This document shows, piece after piece, positions 16,715-25,175 of a stretch of DNA of 64,000 nt. Where the stretch lies: assembly GCA_964455905.1 (NCBI GenBank), contig CAYVYN010000004.1:1-64000 (forward strand), read 5' to 3'. The notes below the pieces were generated by a model that had not been told where the DNA came from, did not search any database, and saw only the letters and a program-made list of their open reading frames with translations. The DNA comes from CAIJXB01 sp964455905 (GTDB lineage Bacteria; Chlamydiota; Chlamydiia; Chlamydiales; Rhabdochlamydiaceae). Position 1 is the stretch's first letter; every line of letters begins with the position of its first letter. The translations under genes and the position numbers were made by a program.

Positions 16715-17707
16715 TTACGACTCATCTTGTGTACCAGATGACAGCCATTCCTTTAGAAGAATATCCACGTTGTGCTCAAGCATTCCTAAGTAGGTACCAC
16801 CAGGAGAACCCGACTCACCCATGCAATCGCCATAAAGCACATCTGTAGAAAAATGAATCATCGCTTTTTTTTCCTTACAAGCAAGAACTATTTTACGCAA
16901 AGCGTCGCGGCTCACATTAGATTCAGGAAAAACCACTTCAATCTTATACTTGATTAGATGATCTACAATTTCTTGTAAATGCATTACACTAAGTTGTCCA
17001 TCTGGAGCAAGCCCTTCTGGAGCCACCACACGTTTCCTCCAATCCCCTTGTTGTAAGTCTCGATCAGAAGAAAGATATGCCCTTGCAAAATAACCAAATG
17101 CATCATGACTTGTTACAAGATACCTTTTCTCTTCAGGAACACTAGCCAATCTACTTTTTAACAAATTATGAAAACTCATCATTTCTTCTTTAAGTAGAGA
17201 GCCTCTTGACTCATAATACAACTTTCCTTCTGGATCTTTTTCTGAAAGAGCCTCAACGATTGGATCTATGGTCAAAGCCCACAAAGAAATATCCATCCAA
17301 ATATGCGGATCAAATTGTCCTTTTTCGAAGAGAATCAATTCTGAATGTTCAGAAAAAAGCCTATCGCCTAAACTTACAAAATGAGAATGACTAAAAATTT
17401 TAGACTGCAAACTAGCTCCATGCTCTAAATTTAAGCCATTTAAAAAAACAACATCAGCATTCTCAATTTTCTCATCGTCTCCTTTAACGAGCTCATAACT
17501 ATGAGGGTCAATTTCCCCAATAATTAAGACGCTATGATCAATTCTGTCTCCTCCAATCTGAGATACCAAATCACCCACCATAGCAATAGTAGATAACACC
17601 TTGATGCGATGGTCTGATTTTTCATGAAGTTGCTTCGTTTCAATACTATTACACCCAGACAAAACCAATAAAAAAAACGAAAAAAAACGAAAAGCTTTTT
17701 TCATCAC
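16715..17707 (-). CDS. ytgA: Metal-binding lipoprotein of ABC transporter (ZnuA/TroA family), YtgA-like
   Basis: 330 aa. The signal peptide ends in a lipobox LSGC with Cys19, so it is probably a lipoprotein. TroA-family ligands are visible: His in 'GEIDPHSYEL', His in 'FDPHIWMD', His in 'VTSHDAFGYFARAY' and an acidic site in 'FSTDVLYGD'. There is no long His-rich loop, which argues against a typical zinc-only protein. The ATG overlaps the TGA of the DUF971 gene, so translation is probably coupled to it. Confidence 0.9.
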   Translation of the reverse strand: MMKKAFRFFSFFLLVLSGCNSIETKQLHEKSDHRIKVLSTIAMVGDLVSQIGGDRIDHSVLIIGEIDPHSYELVKGDDEKIENADVVFLNGLNLEHGASLQSKIFSHSHFVSLGDRLFSEHSELILFEKGQFDPHIWMDISLWALTIDPIVEALSEKDPEGKLYYESRGSLLKEEMMSFHNLLKSRLASVPEEKRYLVTSHDAFGYFARAYLSSDRDLQQGDWRKRVVAPEGLAPDGQLSVMHLQEIVDHLIKYKIEVVFPESNVSRDALRKIVLACKEKKAMIHFSTDVLYGDCMGESGSPGGTYLGMLEHNVDILLKEWLSSGTQDES

Positions 17708-17988
17708 ATCCCCCGTAAAAGTTTTCTTAAAAAAGAAAAAGTAAAAATTCCCTTAGAACACCCTGAAGTAAAATGAATGCGTAAAGCATAAGTGCCAACA
17801 CTAGTAATACGAAAAGCTCTAACTTCTTTATTTAAATTAGGTCTCTCTTTCAAGCAAGAAACGCAAGGGCATACTTTCTGTAAATCAGCAAGAAAAAAAA
17901 CTCCCACAACTCCATCAGTCCAAGAAATTTCAAAAGAATAATCATCAACCTGTCTTAACGAAGTAGCGAACACCAAAGAATTTTCCAT
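17704..17988 (-). CDS. DUF971 (GBBH-like N-terminal) domain protein
   Basis: 94 aa. The core is 'SFEISWTDGVVGVFFLADL' followed by 'CPCVSCLKERP', a CxCxxC cluster like the zinc-binding part of gamma-butyrobetaine hydroxylase N-terminal domains, and 'ITSVGTYALRIHFTSGCSKGIFTFSFL'. Free-standing DUF971 proteins are often encoded beside Mrp/ApbC Fe–S carriers, as here (adjacent to mrp with no gap). A link to Fe–S metabolism is inferred from this pairing. The stop overlaps the start of the metal-binding lipoprotein gene. Confidence 0.8.
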   Translation of the reverse strand: MENSLVFATSLRQVDDYSFEISWTDGVVGVFFLADLQKVCPCVSCLKERPNLNKEVRAFRITSVGTYALRIHFTSGCSKGIFTFSFLRKLLRGM

Positions 17989-18840
17989 CTAACCCATATC
18001 CTCCCAGACCAAATCAAAACTCTTCAAATACTTACCTTCTAACTGGTCCAAAAGAAGTAGTCGATCAGATATTTCTTTGATAACTTTTCGAAGTAAAACT
18101 ACAGAAGAAGCCTCTGGAAATTCTTTAACTACATTTTTCCCTAAATCAGCAGACAAACAAATACTTGGGTCTATGGGAATTTGCCCAAGCAAAGGAACCC
18201 CAAGAAACTCCCCTAACCTTTCTCCTCCGCCCTCACCAAAAACAAAATGTCTTTTCCCATTTTCAGGATCCTCAAAATAAGACATATTCTCTATAATCCC
18301 TAATACAGGAACTCCCATTTGATGAAACATTTGTGCTGCTTTTTTAACATCAATAACAGCGACTTCCTGAGGCGTTGTAACTAAAACAGCGCCTGAAAAC
18401 AACATTTCCTGCATAAGCGTTAGTTGAATATCTCCAGTACCAGGAGGGAAGTCCACAAAAAGAAAATCCAACTCGCCCCAAAAGACATCTTTAATACACT
18501 GAAGGATTAAACCATTTACAATAGGAGCCCTCACTATCATAGCTTCATCTTCGGTTTTTAAATGAGCAAGAGAAAAAGCCTTTACCCCATGAAATTCACC
18601 AGGAAGAAGAAACTCCCCATCATCGCTTCTACTTATAGACTTTTCAAGAGGAAGCATTTTACCCAAAGAAGGACCATATAAATCAGCATCTAATATACCA
18701 ACGGAATAACCAGCTTCTTCTAAAGCCAAAGCCAATCCGACACTTAAAGAAGACTTGCCTACACCACCTTTTCCAGCAGCCACAGCTAAAATATAACGAA
18801 CAGAAGACTTACCCTCTTTAAAATTCGAATTATATCGCAT
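17989..18840 (-). CDS. mrp: Mrp/ApbC/NBP35-family P-loop ATPase, putative Fe–S cluster carrier
   Basis: 283 aa. Deviant Walker A GKGGVGKSS (about 23-31), switch I 'ILDADLYGPS' and 'FVDFPPGTGD' mark the MinD/Mrp group. Mrp proteins carry Fe–S clusters between scaffold and target. The region after 'ENMSYF' normally holds a CxxC; here it reads EDPENGKRH and no CxxC is present anywhere. Cluster binding may therefore differ or be lost, as is also the case in some other bacterial groups. First gene of an apparent mrp–DUF971–ytgABCD operon. The DUF59 domain found in some homologues is absent. Confidence 0.88.
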   Translation of the reverse strand: MRYNSNFKEGKSSVRYILAVAAGKGGVGKSSLSVGLALALEEAGYSVGILDADLYGPSLGKMLPLEKSISRSDDGEFLLPGEFHGVKAFSLAHLKTEDEAMIVRAPIVNGLILQCIKDVFWGELDFLFVDFPPGTGDIQLTLMQEMLFSGAVLVTTPQEVAVIDVKKAAQMFHQMGVPVLGIIENMSYFEDPENGKRHFVFGEGGGERLGEFLGVPLLGQIPIDPSICLSADLGKNVVKEFPEASSVVLLRKVIKEISDRLLLLDQLEGKYLKSFDLVWEDMG

Positions 18841-19115
18841 GCCCTTCCTCTATTTTTATAACAGCTATTCTATCTTTTTTTCACTTAGAACTCAAAAGAA
18901 TTTACCTAGACAAAATTCAATCGAAGGAACTCAATAACAAAAAAAATGAATTTTTCTTTCATAATTGTTGCATAAAAACCGCAAGGTTAATAGAATTCAG
19001 CGAAAGTTAGAAACAACAAAAAGCAAGAAATCCTAAACGAGATTGATTTAAGTAAAATAGAAGCAAATCGTTTCTGATAGACTGATTAGAACTACAAAAT
19101 AACTGGAGATTAACT

Positions 19116-19631
19116 ATGGACACAAAAACAAAAAACTTTAAAGAAATCGAAGATGTCATCGGGAAAGCAATCGCTAAAGTAAAAGGAAGAACAGAAAACG
19201 ACCTTTGCAAATATATTCCAGTAAATACAGGCGGATACATCCATCATTTCACTTTAAAAAAAATGAAAACAAAACAACCAACAGAACTTAGCTCTTTAAT
19301 CGAAAAATTCATCATCAACTCCGAAAAACCATCTACTGTAGCGCCTAAACAAAGAGCAGCTAGAGGCTCTAGAAAGAAAAAAGATCCATACACTGTATCC
19401 AGAACACAACTCGAAAAAGTAATGCACATAGCTAGATCAACTGGAAACAAAGAAATCCTAACTCTCCTTTCCCCTAAAAAATCTCTTGCTACATACAAAA
19501 GAGAACTAATTTCTTCTATTAAACAAGGAAAAGTTGAAGTAGAAAGCTGGAATTCTTATGTTGAAGCAATTCTAAACTCTCAATCTGACTCCATCGAAAG
19601 CCAACAAACACCAGCTCTTTCCAATAGATAA
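19116..19631 (+). CDS. Hypothetical basic protein, CT066-like
   Basis: 171 aa, very rich in Lys, Thr and Ser. The first 65 residues form one segment ('IEDVIGKAIAKVKGRTENDLCKYIPVN'); a Lys/Arg linker (about 88-98, RAARGSRKKKD) follows, then a helical C-terminal part ('SRTQLEKVMHIARSTGNKEILTLL'). Start follows GGAG. Order CT066-like–npt1–lepA next to the ytg genes is exactly that of C. trachomatis. The basic linker would suit nucleic-acid binding, which is inference. Function unknown. Confidence 0.7.
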   Translation: MDTKTKNFKEIEDVIGKAIAKVKGRTENDLCKYIPVNTGGYIHHFTLKKMKTKQPTELSSLIEKFIINSEKPSTVAPKQRAARGSRKKKDPYTVSRTQLEKVMHIARSTGNKEILTLLSPKKSLATYKRELISSIKQGKVEVESWNSYVEAILNSQSDSIESQQTPALSNR

Positions 19632-19638
19632 TCTCCCC

Positions 19639-19681
19639 AAGCAGCGATAGAGTAAAAATAAACTTTACAAAGTCGCTGCTT
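19639..19681 (+). terminator. Hairpin after the CT066-like gene
   Basis: A 9-bp perfect stem (AAGCAGCGA/TCGCTGCTT) encloses a 25-nt loop that can itself pair (GTAAA/TTTAC). It begins 8 bases after the stop codon and is followed by an A-rich, not T-rich, stretch, so it may be an attenuator or processing site rather than a full terminator. Confidence 0.5.
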
Positions 19682-19795
19682 AAAACAAAAAATTCCATCT
19701 TTTTTCATTTTTTCCTTGAATTTAAAGCAAAAACAAATAAACTAGTATTGTTTTTAGAGATAAAAAGACTACAATTAAAGCTATTTTATTTTTAT

Positions 19796-19831
19796 AGCAA
19801 CCTGACTCGAAAAACAATTCGAACTGTTGCT
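19796..19831 (+). promoter_or_regulatory. Inverted repeat in the leader of the ATP/ADP translocase gene
   Basis: Arms AGCAAC...TCGAA and TTCGAA...GTTGCT pair as 6 bp plus 5 bp with a small internal loop, 35 bases before the start codon. It could be a leader hairpin or operator. No protein is implicated. Confidence 0.35.
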
Positions 19832-19865
19832 AACATTATTAATTTTTGTCTAAAGGATACAAACC

Positions 19866-21428
19866 ATGTCAGAAACAAAAAAACAAGAATTCGGAAAATG
19901 GCGCTCTTTTTTTTGGCCAGTCCATAATTTCGAGCTCAAAAAGCTCCTTCCAATGTTTTTTCTATTTTTCTTTATCAGCTTCAACTACACAATTTTAAGA
20001 GATACAAAGGACGCTTTAATTGTTACTGCTCCAGGATCAGGTGCTGAAGCGATTCCATTCTTAAAAGTTTGGGGAGTTCTTCCGTTCGCAGTTCTTTTCA
20101 TGATAGCTTACGCTAAATTAAGCAACATCATGAGCAAAACAAAATTGTTCTACGCAACAATTGGGACGTTTATTGGTTTTTTTGCTCTTTTTGCACTTGT
20201 TCTTTATCCTTGCAGAGAATCCTTACACCCAACCGTTCTAGCTGACCAACTAGCAAACATACTCCCAAAAGGATTCGCTGGACTCATCGCTCTTTTCCGC
20301 AACTGGACTTACGCTCTTTTCTACATCATGTCTGAACTTTGGGGAAGCGTTGCTATTTCCCTTCTATTCTGGGGATTTGCCAACGACATCACTCGAGTCA
20401 ACGAATCAAAAAGATTTTATGCAATGTTTGGACTTGGAGCTAACCTAGCTCTTCTTGTTTCTGGACCAATAATTATTTATTTTTCTAACATCCACACAAG
20501 ACTTCCTGCTGGAGTTGATCCTTGGGGCGTAAGCTTAAACTACCTCATGAGCTTTGTTGTTCTATCTGGCGTTATAAGTGTTGCTATCTACCATTGGATT
20601 CATAAAAACGTTCTAACAGATGCTAGATTTTTTGATCCTACCGAAGTAAAAAAAGCAAAGAAAGAAAAACCAAAAATGTCTTTAAAAGACAGCTTCTTAT
20701 TCTTAGCTCGTTCTAAATACATCGGCTGCCTTGCTATCATAGTAATCGGCTACGGCGTTGCTATTAACTTAGTTGAAGTTACATGGAAAGGACAAATTAA
20801 ACTACAATTTCCAACACCTAACGAATACAGTGCGTTTATGGGATACTTCTCCACAATTACAGGAGCTGTAACAGTTCTTATGATGCTTTTCGTAGGAGGA
20901 AACACTATCCGCCGTTGGGGATGGACTGTAGCTGCTTTAATTACACCGGTTGTTCTTCTTGCTACAGGGGCTGGATTCTTTAGCTTCGTTATTTTCAGAG
21001 ACAATCTATCAGGTTTCATCAGCATGTTAGGAACAACTCCTCTTATGCTAGCGGTTATCTTTGGTACAGCACAAAACATCATGAGTAAGTCTTCTAAATA
21101 CTCTTTGTTTGATCCGACAAAAGAAATGGCATACATTCCTTTAGACCAAGAGTCTAAAACAAAAGGAAAAGCTGCAATTGACGTTGTAGGAGCTCGTCTT
21201 GGAAAATCAGGTGGAGCATTTGTTCAACAAGGGCTTATTGTAAGCCTTGGATCACTTGCTGCGATTACTCCTTACGTAGCGGCTATTTTATTCGCTATCA
21301 TTTTCGCATGGATTTGGGCTGCTAGATCTTTAGGTAAGCAGTTCTCTTCCTTAAACCAAGAAAAAGATGGAATTAAAGCACCAGAAGCTGTTGCTGCAAA
21401 AACAGAGACACAACCTGCTACAAGCTAA
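19866..21428 (+). CDS. npt1: ATP/ADP translocase (nucleotide transporter, TLC family)
   Basis: 520 aa with about 12 TM segments. The N-terminal 'FISFNYTILRDTKDALIVTAPGSGAEAIPFLKVWGV' region is the strongly conserved start of the TLC family of energy parasites. Further family segments are 'FANDITRVNESKRFYAMFGLGAN' and 'YSLFDPTKEMAYIPLDQESKTKGKAAIDVVGARLGKSGG'. The protein exchanges host ATP for bacterial ADP across the inner membrane. Position before lepA and after the CT066-like gene identifies the Npt1 orthologue rather than the UTP or NAD transporters of other chlamydiae, though transport specificity itself is not readable. RBS AAAGGA precedes the ATG. Confidence 0.95.
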   Translation: MSETKKQEFGKWRSFFWPVHNFELKKLLPMFFLFFFISFNYTILRDTKDALIVTAPGSGAEAIPFLKVWGVLPFAVLFMIAYAKLSNIMSKTKLFYATIGTFIGFFALFALVLYPCRESLHPTVLADQLANILPKGFAGLIALFRNWTYALFYIMSELWGSVAISLLFWGFANDITRVNESKRFYAMFGLGANLALLVSGPIIIYFSNIHTRLPAGVDPWGVSLNYLMSFVVLSGVISVAIYHWIHKNVLTDARFFDPTEVKKAKKEKPKMSLKDSFLFLARSKYIGCLAIIVIGYGVAINLVEVTWKGQIKLQFPTPNEYSAFMGYFSTITGAVTVLMMLFVGGNTIRRWGWTVAALITPVVLLATGAGFFSFVIFRDNLSGFISMLGTTPLMLAVIFGTAQNIMSKSSKYSLFDPTKEMAYIPLDQESKTKGKAAIDVVGARLGKSGGAFVQQGLIVSLGSLAAITPYVAAILFAIIFAWIWAARSLGKQFSSLNQEKDGIKAPEAVAAKTETQPATS

Positions 21429-21452
21429 TTAAAAAATCATTAGATTGTATAG

Positions 21453-21490
21453 GCAAAAACCCTCCCCTTCGGGAGGGTTTTTTTGTTTCT
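21453..21490 (+). terminator. Rho-independent terminator of the translocase gene
   Basis: Stem AAAACCCTCCC/GGGAGGGTTTT with a CTTC loop is followed by a run of T residues, a textbook intrinsic terminator about 25 bases after the stop. Confidence 0.92.
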
Positions 21491-21542
21491 TGAGTTCTAA
21501 GCGTAAATAAGGTACATTTCTTCCTATATACAGGATGAGCAA

Positions 21543-23360
21543 ATGTTTAAATACGACATAAAAAAAATAAGAAATTTTTCCATTATCGCCCACATAGACC
21601 ACGGGAAATCTACTCTAGCCGACAGGCTTTTAGAAATCACAGGAACGATCCCTTCCAGGCAAATGCAAGAACAAGTCCTAGATGCCATGGATTTAGAAAG
21701 AGAGCGCGGAATAACCATCAAAGCTCACCCCGTTACCATGTTATATAAAGCCCACGACGGAGAAGTCTATCAAATTAACTTCATCGACACTCCAGGGCAC
21801 GTTGATTTCTCCTATGAAGTATCCAGATCTTTAGCAGCGTGCGAAGGCGCATTGCTTGTTGTTGATGCAGTTCAAGGCGTTCAAGCGCAAAGCCTTGCAA
21901 ACGTACACCTAGCACTAGAACGAGATCTTGAAATCGTTCCAGTCCTTAACAAAGTAGACCTCCCCTCGGCAGATCCAGAAGCAATCAAACAACAAATCGA
22001 AGATGTCATAGGACTAGACACCTCAAACACTGTTCTTTGTTCGGCTAAAACAGGACTAGGAATCAACGAAGTACTTGAGAGAATCCTAATTGACTTCCCA
22101 TGCCCCAAGGAACCTACAGAAACTTGCCTAAAAGCTCTTGTTTTCGACTCACACTACGATCCTTATAGAGGTGTTCTTGTTTGTATCCGTGTCATGAGCG
22201 GAGAAATCTCTAAAAAAACAAACATTAAATTCATGGTGTCTGGAAAAATATTTGAAGTATTAGAAGTCGGTATTTTTTCTCCTCATGAAAAACCAACAGA
22301 AAAATTGAGAGCAGGCGAAGTGGGATACATGTTTGCAAACATCAAAAACACGGCCGACGTAAAAATTGGAGACACCATTACAACCGTTTTACATCCAGCA
22401 ACCGAACCACTTCCTGGGTTCAAAGTGATCGCTCCAGTAGTTTTTGCTGGAATTTACCCCGTTGATTCTTCCGATTTTGAAACAGTTCGCGATGCTCTAA
22501 TAAAACTACAACTCAATGACTCCGCTTTACATGTAGAACAAGAAAGCAGCTTAGCTTTAGGCTTTGGATTTCGCTGCGGATTCCTTGGGCTTCTACACTT
22601 AGAAATTGTCTTCGAAAGGCTCCAAAGAGAATTTGATCTAGACATCATCACCACAGCTCCTAGTGTTGTATATAAGTTCACACTCTCAGATGGAAAAACT
22701 TTAGAAATTGATAACGTAGCCCACTACCCAGACCCAACTCTCATAGAAGAGATCGAAGAACCCTGGGTTGTTTGTCACATAATGGCTCCTTCTGAGTACC
22801 TAGGGTCTTTAATGAGCCTTGGAATGGAGAAGAGAGGATTTCTTACCAAAACAGAAAACATTGACAGCAAACGACTACTTTTAACTTATCGATTCCCTCT
22901 TAATGAAATCATTACAGATTTTAACGACAAGCTAAAATCGATTACAAAAGGGTACGGTTCTTTCGACTATGAATTTGAGTGCTATGAAAAAAGTGACATC
23001 ATTAAACTAGAAATCAGAGTTAACGAAGAACCCGTCGATGCATTCTCCTGCTTAGTACATAGATCAAAGGCAGAAGGTAAAGGTCGTGCTATTTGCAAAA
23101 AATTAGAAGAAGTGATCCCTATGCAACAATTTAAAGTACCAATCCAAGCAGCAATTGGGGGAAAGATTGTAGCAAGAGAAACGATTAGAGCTATCACCAA
23201 GAACGTAACTGCAAAATGCTACGGTGGAGATATAACTCGCAAACGAAAACTCTGGGAAAAACAAAAGAAAGGAAAGAAAAAAATGAAGGAGATTGGAAAA
23301 GTCAATATACCTCAATCAGCCTTCATGGAAGTTTTAAAAGCAGAAGAAGGCTCTTCCTAG
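21543..23360 (+). CDS. lepA: Elongation factor 4 (LepA), ribosome back-translocase GTPase
   Basis: 605 aa, typical for EF4. GTPase motifs: G1 AHIDHGKST (about 16-24), G2 with RGITI, G3 DTPGH, G4 NKVD, G5 'CSAKTG'. Domains II, III and V follow EF-G order. The C-terminal LepA-specific domain is present, including 'CYGGDITRKRKLWEKQKKGKKKMK', a basic segment contacting the tRNA CCA end. EF4 acts on stalled or mis-translocated ribosomes. Complete, no oddities. Order npt1–lepA is conserved in Chlamydia. Confidence 0.97.
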   Translation: MFKYDIKKIRNFSIIAHIDHGKSTLADRLLEITGTIPSRQMQEQVLDAMDLERERGITIKAHPVTMLYKAHDGEVYQINFIDTPGHVDFSYEVSRSLAACEGALLVVDAVQGVQAQSLANVHLALERDLEIVPVLNKVDLPSADPEAIKQQIEDVIGLDTSNTVLCSAKTGLGINEVLERILIDFPCPKEPTETCLKALVFDSHYDPYRGVLVCIRVMSGEISKKTNIKFMVSGKIFEVLEVGIFSPHEKPTEKLRAGEVGYMFANIKNTADVKIGDTITTVLHPATEPLPGFKVIAPVVFAGIYPVDSSDFETVRDALIKLQLNDSALHVEQESSLALGFGFRCGFLGLLHLEIVFERLQREFDLDIITTAPSVVYKFTLSDGKTLEIDNVAHYPDPTLIEEIEEPWVVCHIMAPSEYLGSLMSLGMEKRGFLTKTENIDSKRLLLTYRFPLNEIITDFNDKLKSITKGYGSFDYEFECYEKSDIIKLEIRVNEEPVDAFSCLVHRSKAEGKGRAICKKLEEVIPMQQFKVPIQAAIGGKIVARETIRAITKNVTAKCYGGDITRKRKLWEKQKKGKKKMKEIGKVNIPQSAFMEVLKAEEGSS

Positions 23361-23379
23361 GAGAGCCCCTCAAATCAAA

Positions 23380-23408
23380 CAGGGCTTTTATTTTTTCCAA
23401 AAGCCCTG
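23380..23408 (+). terminator. Hairpin terminator after lepA
   Basis: A 10-bp perfect stem (CAGGGCTTTT/AAAAGCCCTG) with a 9-nt loop. An alternative pairing, AGCCC (23374 region) with GGGCT followed by TTTTATTTTTT, also gives a classical terminator. Confidence 0.7.
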
Positions 23409-23602
23409 TCCTATTCCCCCCCATTCCATCAAAAAAAACACCTAAGATACTTTAAACACGCACCCCAAAAAAAACACAAGTAACTAAATAATTTATAAAT
23501 AAACAAGGGTTATTAAAAAAAAATACAAACAAAATAAAAATAGACATTTAATGCATTTTAAGTAATAATTTTTGATAAATTTAATTAAAAAAAGGACTTA
23601 CG

Positions 23603-24169
23603 ATGCCAGGAATTTCATTTAGAATAGGAAGATCCCGATTGCCACAGCAATTCAAACCTATATCACCAAAAGTGACTGAGCAAACGCTCAACAAACCAAT
23701 AGCCTCAGCTATAAGTGTTATCAATCAAGCTCCAGAGATTCCTAAAGAGACTATTTTTAACGAAGAACCAAATCCCCTCAAAAAATTCAACATTATAAGC
23801 ATTGTAAACATAATAACTCTTGGGATTGAAGAAATTTACCAAAGCCTTTCCTGTCTAGTGAACAAAATCAAAGACCTATTGATAAATTTTATTAATTCAT
23901 TCCAAAAGACCACGCCAAACGAAGGTATTGAGGCCTCGCAAAATGCAAACAGCACCAATACCCAAAAGTCAAAAGTAGAGCCCCATACAGTTCCCCCAGA
24001 GGAGTTCTTTAGTTTACTAAAAAACAAAGAAACCACAGACGAACAGGTGGTAGCTATGCTAGAAAACTTCATAGCAAACAAAGAGGGAGCTCTACAAAAA
24101 ATCAAAGATCACAAGATTTTTATGGGTTATCTTAAGAAAGATGAAAGATTTGCACGCTTAGCTCCTTAA
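23603..24169 (+). CDS. Hypothetical protein, accessory, with a decayed paralogue downstream
   Basis: 188 aa. The N-terminal 60 residues are Pro/Ser/Gln rich and polar. A moderately hydrophobic stretch at about 62-95 (IISIVNIITLGIEEIYQSL, then helical LVNKIKDLLINFINSF) may contact membrane. The C-terminal third is a charged helical domain (PPEEFFSLL..., ending ERFARLAP). There is no recognised family. Start follows AAAGGAC. Own terminator at 24194. Matches to this gene recur in broken form at 24512-24983, indicating duplication. An unstructured N-terminus plus helical body would suit a secreted effector, which is speculation. Confidence 0.55.
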   Translation: MPGISFRIGRSRLPQQFKPISPKVTEQTLNKPIASAISVINQAPEIPKETIFNEEPNPLKKFNIISIVNIITLGIEEIYQSLSCLVNKIKDLLINFINSFQKTTPNEGIEASQNANSTNTQKSKVEPHTVPPEEFFSLLKNKETTDEQVVAMLENFIANKEGALQKIKDHKIFMGYLKKDERFARLAP

Positions 24170-24193
24170 AACGCATAAAAGAAAATAACAAAC

Positions 24194-24226
24194 AAAAGCC
24201 TTCATAGAAAACTCTAGAAGGCTTTT
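24194..24226 (+). terminator. Rho-independent terminator of the 23603 gene
   Basis: A 10-bp perfect stem (AAAAGCCTTC/GAAGGCTTTT) with a 13-nt loop, about 25 bases after the stop. A similar hairpin occurs at 25138. Confidence 0.8.
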
Positions 24227-24511
24227 CAATCACAATTAAAGCCTTCTTTAGAGACTAGCAGCAAACTGCAATAAGAAAAGCATATCACTCGCAACACAAA
24301 ACTCTAAAAAAGAAGTAAAAAAGGTGATAAATTCCATATCCAGCAGTCACATCTTTCTTAGCTGCATCAAAAAAACAGGCTAAAACATTTTGATTCGCTT
24401 TTCCCACTAAAACCATAACAAACAAAATCAAAACAAAAAACAGATAACCACTCTCACTTAAGCTGTAATTTAAAAAATTAACTAAAAATAACATCGAAGA
24501 TTTATAATGAT

Positions 24512-24983
24512 ATTGATTTTATTAATTCATTCCAAAAGATTCCAATGACACAGGCTTCAGTCCCAAAAACGGAAGTTTCTAACAAGCTATATGCCCCAAA
24601 AGTAGAACCTTCGTAGTTTCACTGAAAGACTTCGTCAACTTTAATGCCCCCAGCGCTCAAAAAAAGACCTAAAAGCTATCTTAGAAACGGTATTTGAAAT
24701 CAACAACAAAATACGAACAAAAATCAGGGACCAAGAACATCTTTCTTTAGGCTCCTTCAACATCAGCAATATAGTAACTTTGGGGATTGTGGGACTGTGT
24801 ACTTTTATTTATAGAAAATTATTTTTCGATTCGAAATCTAAGCCTATGCTTAATACTGAAGCTCTCAAAGAAGTACATAAGAAAAAAAGATTAAAATCTC
24901 GCTTTGAAAAAGCACACTATCCGCCATTTCAGCCTAGTTTAAGACTCGCTAAAGCAAAAAAAATCAAGAATAGTGGAATATAG
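24512..24983 (+). pseudogene. Decayed duplicate of the 23603 gene
   Basis: The run TTTTATTAATTCATTCCAAAAGA recurs in both genes (from 23887 and 24512). Further on, 'NISNIVTLGI' encoded near 24760-24790 mirrors 'NIISIVNIITLGI' of the intact gene. The reading frame is broken: one frame gives a short peptide from 24545 ending at TAG near 24615; another is open from 24643 to 24983 but lacks a start codon except a TTG at 24780. I read it as a pseudogenised paralogue. The last 67 codons (from 24780) could still be translated, without good RBS support. Confidence 0.55.
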
Positions 24984-25000
24984 ATGATACAGGAGAGAAG

Positions 25001-25159
25001 ATGCACATCAAAATTTCTATTGCAGTTACGATAGTAGCGCCCCGAAAACATCCTGATCTCTTTAACTATTTTAGCAAAGAAGTTCAAAATCACGATAATA
25101 TACAAACTTTAAGGATCGAAAGCTATCTCTACCACAGAAAAGCCTTTCTAAAATTTTGA
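25001..25159 (+). CDS. Possible small protein (52 aa)
   Basis: ATG at 25001 is preceded by AGGAG with 5-nt spacing. The product begins MHIKISIAVTIVAPRKHPDLF and ends in a basic tail. It has one weakly hydrophobic stretch and no recognised family. Its 3' end runs into the hairpin at 25138. It may be part of the decayed region rather than a working gene. Confidence 0.3.
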   Translation: MHIKISIAVTIVAPRKHPDLFNYFSKEVQNHDNIQTLRIESYLYHRKAFLKF

Positions 25160-25168
25160 AAGGCTTTT
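25138..25168. terminator. Hairpin terminator between convergent units
   Basis: Stem AAAAGCCTTTC/GAAAGGCTTTT with a 9-nt loop and flanking A- and T-runs can serve both the region at 25001 and the minus-strand UPF0158 gene ending at 25176. Confidence 0.75.
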
Positions 25169-25175
25169 TCTTACA

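Noticed and set aside
24285..24494. 69-residue minus-strand hydrophobic frame
   Set aside because: Looks like a TM peptide but lies in AT-rich DNA where hydrophobic frames arise by chance; no good RBS and no partner.
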